Assembly (NCBI GenBank): GCA_004295015.1
Contig: SHNE01000048.1
Location: 30,745 to 94,744 of the forward strand
Source of the DNA: Bacteroidota bacterium
GTDB lineage: Bacteria > Bacteroidota > Bacteroidia > AKYH767-A > 2013-40CM-41-45
Direction: 5' to 3'
DNA length: 64,000 nt
Of the stretch, positions 54,401 through 62,611 are shown one piece after another (within the stretch, counting starts at the first letter, position 1; each line of letters starts with the position of its first letter). Below the pieces are notes generated by a model that had not been told where the DNA came from, ran no database searches, and saw only the letters and a list, made by a program, of their open reading frames with translations. Made by a program: the position numbers and the translations under genes.

Positions 54401-55261
54401 TTAGTGATACATTTCTTTAGTCTTGAGGAATATAGGTTCATTTATTTTTTCAATAAGTCCGAGTTGCCCTGCCTTATCGAAAAGTAAATTTATGGCTTCC
54501 CGGCCATTCGTTCCGAGCGAGATACTGGATTCGTTGACATACAGATCAATATGTTGGCGGATTACATCTTCATCCATTTCCTGTGCATGTTTTCTTATGT
54601 AGTCCGTCGACGATTCCGGATTTGCAAATGCGTATTCAATGCTATTCCTTACGATTAAATTCAGCGTTGATTTTATCTCATCTGAAAGTGATCTTCTTAC
54701 GGCAATCCCACCGAGCGGTATCGGCATGTTTGTTTTATTCTCCCATTCAGTTCCCAGATCAGCTATTTTTCGAAGGCCCTTTTTTTCATAGGTAAACCTG
54801 TTTTCATGAATGATTACACCTGCATCAACTTCACCATTAAGAATTGCGTCTTCTATTGAAGAAAAGATCATCTCTTTTTTTACTGCTATATCCGGATAGA
54901 AAAGTGAAAATAAAAAATTTGCTGTTGTATATTTTCCGGGTATTGCAACAGATTTTATTTCTTTTTCCGGGTTTGTATAATGTTTTTTTGAAACCAGGAG
55001 AGGGCCAACACCTTTTCCTAAAGCTGCTCCCGAATCAAGAAGTTGGTATTTATCGCTTAGAAATCCGTAAGCAAAAAAACTTAGTTTGGTGATGTCGAGT
55101 TCGGATGAAAATGCTTTTTGATTTAAGCCTTCCACATCAGCAAGGATCGTTTTAAAACTCAGGTTCTGACAATCAATTTTAGCATGCACAAGGGCGTCAA
55201 AAATGAACGTGTCATTTGGACAAGGGGAGAAACCCAGGGTTAATATTGGATTATTGATCAT
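54401..55261 (-). CDS. mqnD: 1,4-dihydroxy-6-naphthoate synthase
   Basis: This 286-residue enzyme of the futalosine menaquinone pathway converts cyclic dehypoxanthine futalosine to 1,4-dihydroxy-6-naphthoate. It has the MqnD/MqnA periplasmic-binding-protein-like fold with LGFSPCPNDTFIFDAL near the start, SFFAYGFLSDKYQLLDSGAA, VIIHENRFTYEKKGL and PIPLGGIAVRRSL. The start is 14 bp after the futalosine hydrolase stop, so the two genes form an operon for menaquinone synthesis. The classical MenFDHCEB route is therefore not needed. Confidence 0.93.
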   Translation of the reverse strand: MINNPILTLGFSPCPNDTFIFDALVHAKIDCQNLSFKTILADVEGLNQKAFSSELDITKLSFFAYGFLSDKYQLLDSGAALGKGVGPLLVSKKHYTNPEKEIKSVAIPGKYTTANFLFSLFYPDIAVKKEMIFSSIEDAILNGEVDAGVIIHENRFTYEKKGLRKIADLGTEWENKTNMPIPLGGIAVRRSLSDEIKSTLNLIVRNSIEYAFANPESSTDYIRKHAQEMDEDVIRQHIDLYVNESSISLGTNGREAINLLFDKAGQLGLIEKINEPIFLKTKEMYH

Positions 55262-55275
55262 TCGCCTGCTGTTCT

Positions 55276-55893
55276 TTATATTTTTTCCAGAAGCATAGCT
55301 ATAGCTTGTTTCATGCTTTTAAGAGCCAGTGAAATTTCCCAGTTAGCTTTGTTTCTTTTTTCTACGTAGTTCGAAATTGATCTTAGCTGGAGGGAAGGAA
55401 TATTGAATTGACCGCATACAAAAAAGAAGGCAGCACCTTCCATCGTTTCAATATGTGGATGATAGCGATCCATTACCCGCTTAATGCTCGTTTCATTCCC
55501 GTGCACAGTATTTACCGTTATGCTTCTTACCTTTCTGAACTCTTCCATTTCTTTAATTCTAATTTCATCGAGATTTATTAGAATATCAGTGCCGGGCAAG
55601 CCTATTTGTTTTAAAGATAAAAACTCATCACCATCTTCAGCGCCCAATTCGGCAAAAATATCCTCAGTTACTCTGACAATCTCTCCCGGTTTGAGAGATC
55701 GGTCAAAGGCACCTGCAAGTCCGGTATTAATGGCAAGTTGGTAGGGCTTCTCAGAAAATTGCCTGCAAAGGGAGTAAGTGCTGGCTACCATGCCTACACC
55801 GCTTACAAGAAATTCAACCTTATGTTTTCTGAACCAAATGTCCCTTAATGGGGCAATTTCCTCTTCTGTGGCAGCCGAGATAAGTATCTCCAT
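55276..55893 (-). CDS. mqnB: Futalosine hydrolase
   Basis: This 205-residue nucleoside phosphorylase-like (MTA/SAH nucleosidase) enzyme removes hypoxanthine from futalosine in menaquinone synthesis. It shows LISAATEEEIAPL at the start, the VSGVGMVASTYSL loop, INTGLAGAFDRSLKPGEIV, and METMEGAAFF near the active site. The ATG at 55893 lies 4 bp after a minus-strand TATATTTG (55898-55905), so the transcript may be leaderless or nearly so. mqnD follows in the same operon. Confidence 0.92.
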   Translation of the reverse strand: MEILISAATEEEIAPLRDIWFRKHKVEFLVSGVGMVASTYSLCRQFSEKPYQLAINTGLAGAFDRSLKPGEIVRVTEDIFAELGAEDGDEFLSLKQIGLPGTDILINLDEIRIKEMEEFRKVRSITVNTVHGNETSIKRVMDRYHPHIETMEGAAFFFVCGQFNIPSLQLRSISNYVEKRNKANWEISLALKSMKQAIAMLLEKI

Positions 55894-55897
55894 AGGA

Positions 55898-55905
55898 CAA
55901 ATATA
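55898..55905 (-). promoter_or_regulatory. -7 element of the mqnB-mqnD operon
   Basis: TATATTTG on the minus strand, ending 4 bp before the mqnB ATG. I see no TTTG at the -33 position. Confidence 0.5.
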
Positions 55906-55940
55906 GGCAGGAAATGAAAGCCTTCTTTATATGAATCTTG

Positions 55941-55948
55941 TATCTTTG
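55941..55948 (+). promoter_or_regulatory. -7 element of the PTPS/folE pair
   Basis: TATCTTTG followed by C, 19 bp before the ATG at 55968. It is divergent from the mqnB promoter. I see no good -33 box. Confidence 0.5.
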
Positions 55949-55967
55949 CAAACATTATTTTAATAAA

Positions 55968-56381
55968 ATGGTTTATATCACACGAAAAGAGACCTTCAGC
56001 GCGGCACATAAACTTTCCCGGCAGGACTGGTCAGATCAAAAGAATCAGGAGGTTTTTGGAAAATGTTCAAATCCGAATTGGCATGGACACAATTATGTAC
56101 TTTGGGTAACGGTCAAAGGAGAGGTGAATCCCGAAACCGGGTTTGTTACTAATCTTTCTGATGTCAGTCAGGTCTTAAAATCATATATTCTGGACAAGCT
56201 CGATCATAAGAACCTTGACATGGACGTTGACTTTATGAAAGGAAGATACTCTTCTACTGAAGTTCTTGCTGTAGAAATTTGGAAGCAAATTGAAAAACCG
56301 ATTATGGCACTGGGTTGTTCATTACATAGTGTGAAAATTCAGGAAACGGAGAAAAATACCGTTGAATATTTTGGATCATAA
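55968..56381 (+). CDS. 6-pyruvoyl-tetrahydropterin synthase-type enzyme (PTPS-II-like)
   Basis: This 137-residue protein of the T-fold PTPS/QueD family acts on 7,8-dihydroneopterin triphosphate. The zinc His residues are in FSAAHKLS and HGHNY, the catalytic Cys in FGKCSNPNWHGHNY, and DHKNLDMDV follows. The Cys is five residues from HGH, the spacing of animal-type PTPS; QueD has three. The product is probably a tetrahydropterin, although 6-carboxytetrahydropterin cannot be excluded. The start at 55968 places MVYITRKETF at the N-terminus. folE starts 9 bp after its stop, so substrate supply and use are coupled. Confidence 0.88.
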   Translation: MVYITRKETFSAAHKLSRQDWSDQKNQEVFGKCSNPNWHGHNYVLWVTVKGEVNPETGFVTNLSDVSQVLKSYILDKLDHKNLDMDVDFMKGRYSSTEVLAVEIWKQIEKPIMALGCSLHSVKIQETEKNTVEYFGS

Positions 56382-56390
56382 ATCATTCTT

Positions 56391-57026
56391 ATGAATATTG
56401 ATAAAAAAATGATGGAAGAAAATGACATGGATGGTTACGCCAAAGTAGATCAGTATAACCCTGATCTGATTGAAAAGTTGTCGGAACACTACAGTTCAAT
56501 TATTAGTGCCACCGGGGAAAACGTGAACAGGGAAGGATTAATTAAAACTCCGGAAAGGGCAGCGAAGGCTATTCAGTTTTTAACCCATGGTTATGATTTG
56601 GCTCCGGCAGACATTTTAAAATCTGCCATTTTTAAGGATGAGTACAGACAAATGGTCATAGTTAAGGATATTGAAATATACTCGCTTTGTGAGCATCACC
56701 TTCTTCCTTTTTTTGGAAAGGCACACGTAGCCTATATACCTGATGGTTCTATAGTTGGTCTTAGTAAAATTCCAAGGGTTGTTGACGCCTTTGCCCGTCG
56801 TCTCCAGGTGCAGGAGAGACTTACTATGAACATTCGGGACTGCATTCAGGATACTTTGAAGCCTTTGGGTGTGGCAGTAGTGATCGAAGCTAAACATCTA
56901 TGTATGCTCATGAGGGGAATTCAAAAGCAAAATTCTGTGGCAACGACTTCAGCTTTCACAGGGGAATTTGAAAACGAAAAGACCCGGGCAGAGTTTTTCA
57001 GACTGATTGCTGCCAATCTTTCATAA
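56391..57026 (+). CDS. folE: GTP cyclohydrolase I
   Basis: This 211-residue zinc enzyme converts GTP to 7,8-dihydroneopterin triphosphate, the entry to folate and tetrahydropterin synthesis. Motifs are [34 protein letters not shown] (zinc Cys and His), [20 protein letters not shown] and [15 protein letters not shown] (the second zinc Cys). The first 20 residues form a variable lead. It lies 9 bp after the PTPS gene, so it is part of the same operon. Confidence 0.96.
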   Translation: MNIDKKMMEENDMDGYAKVDQYNPDLIEKLSEHYSSIISATGENVNREGLIKTPERAAKAIQFLTHGYDLAPADILKSAIFKDEYRQMVIVKDIEIYSLCEHHLLPFFGKAHVAYIPDGSIVGLSKIPRVVDAFARRLQVQERLTMNIRDCIQDTLKPLGVAVVIEAKHLCMLMRGIQKQNSVATTSAFTGEFENEKTRAEFFRLIAANLS

Positions 57027-57119
57027 AATAATTTTGGCAGGAGAATTGCAGATGGAGTTGAAAAAATCAATAGTTCCGCTAAGAATTAGCTGAATTCAAT
57101 TAGCGAATCGATTTATTCT

Positions 57120-57127
57120 TAAATTTG
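57120..57127 (+). promoter_or_regulatory. Candidate -7 element of the Bax inhibitor gene
   Basis: TAAATTTG matches TAnnTTTG and lies 23 bp before the ATG at 57151. No clear -33 box. Confidence 0.4.
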
Positions 57128-57150
57128 TAAAAAAAAGAATTATAAACAAA

Positions 57151-57885
57151 ATGGATAACAACAATCTGAATTTTAATATTAGTAATCAGCCCGGATTAGC
57201 CGGTGCTACTAAAACCAAATCTTTTTTATCCGGTGTATTTTCCTGGATGGGAATTGCCTTAGCCATTTCTGCAATAACTGCTTATGTATTCGGTAATGAT
57301 CCATCCTACATGAGTTATCTGATAAACACTGAAACAGGAGGTATGTCAGGACTTGGTTACGCTGCAATGTTTGCACCCCTCGGCCTTGTTTTATTAATGG
57401 GAATGGGATTTAATAAATTGTCAGTAACAGCAATGACAGGTGTTTTTTTACTTTACTCCATCATTATGGGTATTAGTTTAAGTTTCATCTTTCTTGCCTA
57501 TACCCAAAGTGCAATTTATCAGGTGTTTTTTATTGCTGCCGCAATGTTCGGTACAATGGCCTTTGTTGGATACACAACGAAAACTGACCTGACTAAAATG
57601 GGGAGCTTACTTTTCATGGCATTGATAGGAATTATTATTGCCAGCCTGGTAAATATGTTCATGAAGAGTGATACCATGGGTTATATAATCAGTTTTATTT
57701 CGGTGATCGTATTTACCGGTTTAACGGCCTATGATGTGCAAAAGCTGAAAAACTTAGGAGAGAATGTGGAGGCAGGGACAGAAGCCACAGCTAAAATGAG
57801 CATCTTGGGTGCCTTGACGCTTTATCTCGATTTCATCAACCTTTTCCTTGCATTGTTGCGAATTTTTGGTGGTCGACGTGATTAA
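57151..57885 (+). CDS. Bax inhibitor-1/YccA-family membrane protein
   Basis: This 244-residue inner-membrane protein has seven predicted TM helices of the BI-1/YccA (TMBIM) family, which act as calcium or proton leak proteins or modulate membrane proteases. The family signs are FSWMGIALAISAITAYVFG, YAAMFAPLGLVLLMGM, FVGYTTKTDLTKMGSLLFMAL and GLTAYDVQKLK, with the acidic TM7 end LYLDFINLFLALLRIFG. It has its own promoter and terminator, so it is a single-gene unit. Confidence 0.9.
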   Translation: MDNNNLNFNISNQPGLAGATKTKSFLSGVFSWMGIALAISAITAYVFGNDPSYMSYLINTETGGMSGLGYAAMFAPLGLVLLMGMGFNKLSVTAMTGVFLLYSIIMGISLSFIFLAYTQSAIYQVFFIAAAMFGTMAFVGYTTKTDLTKMGSLLFMALIGIIIASLVNMFMKSDTMGYIISFISVIVFTGLTAYDVQKLKNLGENVEAGTEATAKMSILGALTLYLDFINLFLALLRIFGGRRD

Positions 57886-57910
57886 TAATTCTTTATACTA
57901 ATGATATTTA

Positions 57911-57938
57911 GCCCTGAAGCATTTTCAGGGCTTTTTTT
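57911..57938 (+). terminator. Terminator after the Bax inhibitor gene
   Basis: GCCCTGAA (57911-57918) pairs with TTCAGGGC (57924-57931) over a 5-nt loop, then seven T. Confidence 0.92.
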
Positions 57939-58012
57939 ATAGCCGCTCATTTTTTTTCTGCTTTGATAAGTATTGAAGCATGCTTATATTGCTGAACATA
58001 AAAACAATTTGT

Positions 58013-58900
58013 ATGAAGAAAGCCTATTTATTTCCCGGACAAGGATCCCAATTTTCTGGTATGGGTAAAGATCTTTATGATACGAATCCCCTTGCGAAAA
58101 AAATGTTTGACTCAGCAAACGAAATACTTGGTTTCAATATCACAGACATTATGTTTTCAGGAACCGATGAGGAATTAAAACAAACCAGGGTCACACAGCC
58201 TGCTATATTTCTTCACTCAGTCATTTTACACGCGACATTAGGAGACTCGGTTCAGGCAGCAATGGTAGCCGGTCATTCTCTTGGTGAGTTTTCTGCACTT
58301 GTGGCAAATAGAACATTGAGTTTTGAGGACGCATTGAAGTTAGTGGCAGTGCGTGCCGGAGCAATGCAAAAAGCTTGTGAATTGGTTCCGTCAACAATGG
58401 CAGCAGTATTAAATCTTGATGATAAAATAGTAGAGGATATTTGTGCTGAAGTTTCGTCATCAGGAGAGATCGTTGTTGCTGCGAACTATAATTGTCCAGG
58501 CCAATTGGTTATTAGCGGATCTATCAAAGGCATTGATATTGCTTGTGAAAAGATGAAGGCGGCAGGAGCTAAGCGTGCATTGGTATTAAGTGTTGGGGGA
58601 GCTTTTCATTCACCATTCATGGAGCCGGCACGTGAAGAGCTGGCAAAAGCCATACATGCTACAAATTTCAATTCTCCAAATTGTCCTGTATATCAAAATG
58701 TAAATGCACTTCCGGTTTCAAGTCCTGATGAAATCAAAAGAAATCTGATCAGTCAGCTTACTGCACCGGTTCGTTGGACTCAGACGATTCAGAATATGCT
58801 TACCGACGGAGCCGACCGGTTTATTGAAGTTGGCCCGGGTAAGGTACTACAGGGTTTAGTAAAAAAAATTAATAAAGAAATCGAGGCTGTTTCTGCATAA
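58013..58900 (+). CDS. fabD: Malonyl-CoA:ACP transacylase
   Basis: This 295-residue enzyme loads malonyl groups on acyl carrier protein for fatty-acid synthesis. The signs are KKAYLFPGQGSQFSGMGKDL at the start, the nucleophile elbow VAGHSLGEFSALVA (catalytic Ser), the binding Arg in VAVRAGAMQ, and the catalytic His in AFHSPFMEPA. The C-terminal segment RFIEVGPGKVLQGLVKKI is typical. The start at 58013 follows from the conserved N-terminus. It lies 41 bp before the GH3 gene on the same strand. Confidence 0.95.
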   Translation: MKKAYLFPGQGSQFSGMGKDLYDTNPLAKKMFDSANEILGFNITDIMFSGTDEELKQTRVTQPAIFLHSVILHATLGDSVQAAMVAGHSLGEFSALVANRTLSFEDALKLVAVRAGAMQKACELVPSTMAAVLNLDDKIVEDICAEVSSSGEIVVAANYNCPGQLVISGSIKGIDIACEKMKAAGAKRALVLSVGGAFHSPFMEPAREELAKAIHATNFNSPNCPVYQNVNALPVSSPDEIKRNLISQLTAPVRWTQTIQNMLTDGADRFIEVGPGKVLQGLVKKINKEIEAVSA

Positions 58901-58941
58901 GAATTTTATTTCGCTGGGATATTTCAATTAATAACTAAACC

Positions 58942-60468
58942 ATGGCTATTCTTAATTCCATACTAAGTTGGTTGATGAAGAAACGTATTCATCAAATAGA
59001 ACTTTTTATGAAATATCCACATGAGGTGCAACAGGATTGGTTTCTCCGTCTTGTGGATACGGCAAGGAATACAGAATGGGGTCAGGCATTTGATTACAAA
59101 TCGATCCGGAAACTTGAAGATTTTAAAAATCGTGTTCCTGTTCAGAATTATGAATCCACAAAACCTTTCATCGACCGCCTGATGAAAGGAGAACAAAATA
59201 TCCTATGGCCTTCGGATATTAAGTGGTTTGCGAAATCTTCAGGTACTACTGCGGGGAAAAGTAAGTTTATTCCGGTGAGTACTGAAGCTATGGAAGAATG
59301 CCATTTCAAAGGTGGTAAGGATCTTCTCTCGTTATATTGCAACAATAATCCGGAGACACAGATTTTTTCAGGAAAGGCATTGAGTCTGGGTGGGAGCCAT
59401 CAGCTTAATATTGGTACTAATGATTCATTTTATGGGGACATCTCTGCTATATTGATGCAGAATCTTCCTTTCTGGGTGCAGATGATTCGCACCCCGGAAT
59501 TATCCATTGCATTGATGGATAGGTGGGAAGAAAAGATTGATAAGATGGTGGAAGCAACGGTAAAGGAGAATGTCACCAGTTTGAGTGGTGTTCCAACATG
59601 GACACTTGTGCTTGCTAAACAAGTGCTTCAGGTTACAGGAAAAAAAAATCTCCTGGAAGTTTGGCCGAATCTGGAATTGTTTATTCATGGTGCGGTTAGC
59701 TTCACTCCATATATTGATCAGTTTCGGGAACTGATACCTTCAGGGAAGTTTAATTATGTGGAAACATATAATGCATCAGAAGGATTTTTTGGGATACAGG
59801 ACAAATTAGATGCCGATGAAATGTTGCTCATGCTCGATTATGGTGTCTTTTATGAGTTCATGCCAATGGAAGAGTATGGTAAGGAAGATCCCAAAACCAT
59901 ACAGCTTGATGAAGTTGAGCTCCATAAGAATTACGCCTTAGTGATTACAACGAACGCCGGACTTTGGAGATATTTGATAGGAGATACTATTCGATTCACC
60001 AGTAAGCATCCTTACCGAATTCGGATAACAGGCCGGACAAAACTATTCATCAATGCTTTTGGTGAAGAAGTAATAATCGAAAACACTGATGAAGCAATCA
60101 GAATAGCAACCGAAAAAACAGATTCTCTGGTTAAGGACTATACCGTAGCTCCTGTTTATTTTTCGAACGGAGAAAATGGCGCCCATGAATGGTTGATAGA
60201 ATTTGAACGGGCACCGCTTAGTCTGGAATATTTTACCGACGTACTTGACAATGCGCTGAAATCCTTAAATTCAGATTACGAAGCCAAGCGATACAAGGAT
60301 ATGGCACTCAGACTACCTATTGTCCGAAAATTGCCGGAGAATAGTTTTTATGAATGGTTGAAAAGCAAGGGAAAGCTCGGAGGTCAGTATAAAGTACCAA
60401 GGTTGAATAATGACAGGGAATTGCTGGAAGAAATACTTAAGGTGCTACACATATCTCCTGCTAATTGA
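58942..60468 (+). CDS. GH3-family acyl-adenylate enzyme
   Basis: This 508-residue enzyme of the GH3 branch of the ANL superfamily activates carboxylic acids as adenylates and transfers them to amines or similar acceptors; plant members conjugate auxin and jasmonate. Motifs: KSSGTTAGKSKFIP (ATP phosphate loop, about 95-108), the GALSLGG-like segment KALSLGGSHQL, YNASEGFFGIQ (adenine and Mg site) and GRTKLFINAFGEEV. Bacteroidota members are common but their substrates are unknown. The gene is on the same strand as fabD and is followed 7 bp later by the next gene. Confidence 0.9.
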   Translation: MAILNSILSWLMKKRIHQIELFMKYPHEVQQDWFLRLVDTARNTEWGQAFDYKSIRKLEDFKNRVPVQNYESTKPFIDRLMKGEQNILWPSDIKWFAKSSGTTAGKSKFIPVSTEAMEECHFKGGKDLLSLYCNNNPETQIFSGKALSLGGSHQLNIGTNDSFYGDISAILMQNLPFWVQMIRTPELSIALMDRWEEKIDKMVEATVKENVTSLSGVPTWTLVLAKQVLQVTGKKNLLEVWPNLELFIHGAVSFTPYIDQFRELIPSGKFNYVETYNASEGFFGIQDKLDADEMLLMLDYGVFYEFMPMEEYGKEDPKTIQLDEVELHKNYALVITTNAGLWRYLIGDTIRFTSKHPYRIRITGRTKLFINAFGEEVIIENTDEAIRIATEKTDSLVKDYTVAPVYFSNGENGAHEWLIEFERAPLSLEYFTDVLDNALKSLNSDYEAKRYKDMALRLPIVRKLPENSFYEWLKSKGKLGGQYKVPRLNNDRELLEEILKVLHISPAN

Positions 60469-60475
60469 AAGAAAT

Positions 60476-61261
60476 ATGAAAATTTTGCTGCTCGTTCTTT
60501 CGTTTTTTTTCTTTTCGTTCTCTGATGGCGACTATACCTTACTGGATGGAATTCCGTTTAAGCAAGCTGACTTTTTAACAACGGATAATTTGGGTAATGC
60601 CTACGTTATTGTTGGAAATCAATTGCTGCAATTTGATAAGACAGGGAAACCAAAGGCAAATTACAGCGAAAGTACGCTCGGTGAATTTCGGAGCCTTGAT
60701 GTTTCTGATCCGCTTAAGTTGTTATTGTTTTATCCGGATTTCGGTAGAATCATTTTGCTGAATGCCCAATTGAGCGTGCAATCCACCATTCACCTCAGCC
60801 AAATTGGAATAGCACAGGCAACAATAGCCTGTGGTTCCGAGTATGGTGGATACTGGGTATTTGACCGACAGGATTTTCAGCTAAAGAAAGTTGACCTTAA
60901 CCTTCAGACAATTTATCAAAGTGGAGACATGTTGAGTCTCACAGGAATAAATGTGAATCCAAATTTCATGATTGAAAATAATGGTTTTGTATATATGAAT
61001 GACCCAGTAAACGGAATCTTAGTTTTTGACCGCTACGGAACCTATTTTAAAACATTAACGATTAAAGCGAAAAAGTCATTTCAAATAATTGAGAATGAAT
61101 TGTTGTACTTATCACATGATACACTAAAAGCCTATCATCTGCGTACCCAGGCAGAAAGGGAGATACTTCTTCCAATGAGTTCCGGTATCAAATGTGCAAG
61201 GATTGAAAGCCGGGAACTTTATTTATTAACAAATGACTCATTAGCTTTTTATTCTTTTTAG
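60476..61261 (+). CDS. Exported beta-propeller-like protein, function unknown
   Basis: This 261-residue protein has a signal peptide (KILLLVLSFFFFSFS, cleavage near SDG) and a body of repeated short strands (LLQFDKTGKPKANY, LLNAQLSVQSTI, YWVFDRQDFQLKKV, ILVFDRYGTYFKTL), which looks like a five- to six-bladed propeller. No enzymatic residues stand out. The start at 60476 is 7 bp after the GH3 stop and gives a clean signal peptide. A deoxynucleoside kinase follows 50 bp later. Similar proteins appear in Bacteroidota in this position, but I know no function. Confidence 0.75.
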   Translation: MKILLLVLSFFFFSFSDGDYTLLDGIPFKQADFLTTDNLGNAYVIVGNQLLQFDKTGKPKANYSESTLGEFRSLDVSDPLKLLLFYPDFGRIILLNAQLSVQSTIHLSQIGIAQATIACGSEYGGYWVFDRQDFQLKKVDLNLQTIYQSGDMLSLTGINVNPNFMIENNGFVYMNDPVNGILVFDRYGTYFKTLTIKAKKSFQIIENELLYLSHDTLKAYHLRTQAEREILLPMSSGIKCARIESRELYLLTNDSLAFYSF

Positions 61262-61311
61262 ATTCGCATCTGGAAAGAAATTCTTATCTTCATTCAACAA
61301 TCAGAAAATCC

Positions 61312-62064
61312 ATGGCATCAAAGTCTTCCACTATTCGTAAGTCTGAAAGCAAAACTTCTTCAAAGACGCCGGCTACAAAAGCTGCGACAAAGAGTTCCCC
61401 TTCCAAGACCACTGAAAAATATGCACCAACGAAGAAACACCTTTCTCCATTGCATATTGCCATTGCCGGAAACATTGGAGCCGGGAAAACAACTCTGACA
61501 TCCTTGTTGGCCAAGAATATGAAGTGGGAACCTCACTACGAAGATGTGGATGACAATCCCTACCTCAATGATTTTTATGAAGACATGCAACGTTGGTCAT
61601 TCAATTTGCAAATTTTCTTTTTGAATTCACGATTCGAACAAATCACACGTATAAGACAAAGTGGTAAAACCATTATTCAAGATCGCACAATTTATGAAGA
61701 TGCACACATATTTGCGCCGAATCTTCATTCTATGGGATTAATGACTACACGGGATTTTAATAACTATCAGGATCTTTTTAACCTGATGAACAAGTTCGTT
61801 TCACCACCGGATTTGCTGATCTACTTACGAGGAAGCGTTCCTACCTTGGTAAACCAGATAGCAAAAAGAGGGCGTGACTATGAGAATTCCATTCGTATTG
61901 ATTATTTAAAACGTTTGAATGAGCGGTATGAAGCTTGGATTTCAACTTATGAGCAAGGAAAATTATTGATCATTGATATCGATGATTTAAATTTTGCAGA
62001 CAATCCGGAAGACCTGGGTAAAATAGTAAATAAGATTAATGCTGAAATAAACGGTTTGTTTTAG
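61312..62064 (+). CDS. Deoxynucleoside kinase with a basic N-terminal tail
   Basis: This 250-residue protein phosphorylates deoxyribonucleosides for nucleotide salvage. The core (about 48-250) has the P-loop IAIAGNIGAGKTTLTSLL, an EPHYEDVDDNPYL region, QDRTIYEDAHIF (the DRS-like motif) and a lid YLRGSVPTLVNQIAKRGRDYE. Before it stand about 47 residues very rich in Lys, Ser, Thr and Ala (RKSESKTSSKTPATKAATKS), like a histone H1 or Hc1-type tail. Base substrate is unknown. The start at 61312 is the only ATG before the tail. A terminator follows. Confidence 0.9.
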   Translation: MASKSSTIRKSESKTSSKTPATKAATKSSPSKTTEKYAPTKKHLSPLHIAIAGNIGAGKTTLTSLLAKNMKWEPHYEDVDDNPYLNDFYEDMQRWSFNLQIFFLNSRFEQITRIRQSGKTIIQDRTIYEDAHIFAPNLHSMGLMTTRDFNNYQDLFNLMNKFVSPPDLLIYLRGSVPTLVNQIAKRGRDYENSIRIDYLKRLNERYEAWISTYEQGKLLIIDIDDLNFADNPEDLGKIVNKINAEINGLF

Positions 62065-62611
62065 GAGCAAAACAAGCGTCAATAAAATGCCGGTTTTCCT
62101 TTTTGGAAATGCCGGCATTTTTTTTTGGATAAACTAATCAATACTGATTTTAGAATGTCTGATGCAAAATTTCACATCAGCCAAATAAAACATTTAATTG
62201 AATCCAATGTATCAGTAACACTAATCTTTTTTTATTTCAAACTTGATTATTGTTTAAGGAATCATTTTTGAAAAAAGCTGTTGTCATCCGGTTACAGATT
62301 GCCAAATCACACAGGCCACTACGGTTCACCAAGGCCTTTTCATTTTTAGTTGATGAAAAATTAAGCAGCGTATCCACCTGCCGGCAGAAAAACAAAAACC
62401 AAAGGTCCTGTGAAGTCGGGTAAAACTCCTTCCGTCACTTCCCTAAACTTGATCGGGTCAAAGCAGTCAGCGAAATTTGTTACTCCCAATAGAAGAATCA
62501 AATTAAATATTGCTGTAAAGAAGCTATACTAGATTTACAATCCTTGGAGCTTGGTTGACTTGCGAACTAAAGGAGTACTCCAACAAAAAATAACTTTATT
62601 CAAGTGTGCCA
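62065..62611. other. Intergenic region, 547 bp, with a possible short ORF
   Basis: It contains the terminator at 62084-62126, then A+T-rich sequence. A minus-strand frame (62361-62501, TTG start) encodes 46 residues, MILLLGVTNFADCFDPI then FREVTEGVLPDFTGPLV, with an odd but protein-like composition. A 10-bp palindrome CTGCCGGCAG lies at 62378-62387. I cannot support a gene here. Confidence 0.5.
62084..62126 (+). terminator. Terminator after the deoxynucleoside kinase
   Basis: AAAATGCCGG (62084-62093) pairs with its complement at 62112-62121, with an inner TTTCC/GGAAA pairing in the loop, followed by T residues. Confidence 0.9.

Noticed and set aside
62280..62470. Possible SRP RNA or other structured RNA
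   Set aside because: The conserved SRP loop sequence is not present on either strand and no stable long fold was recognised by eye.
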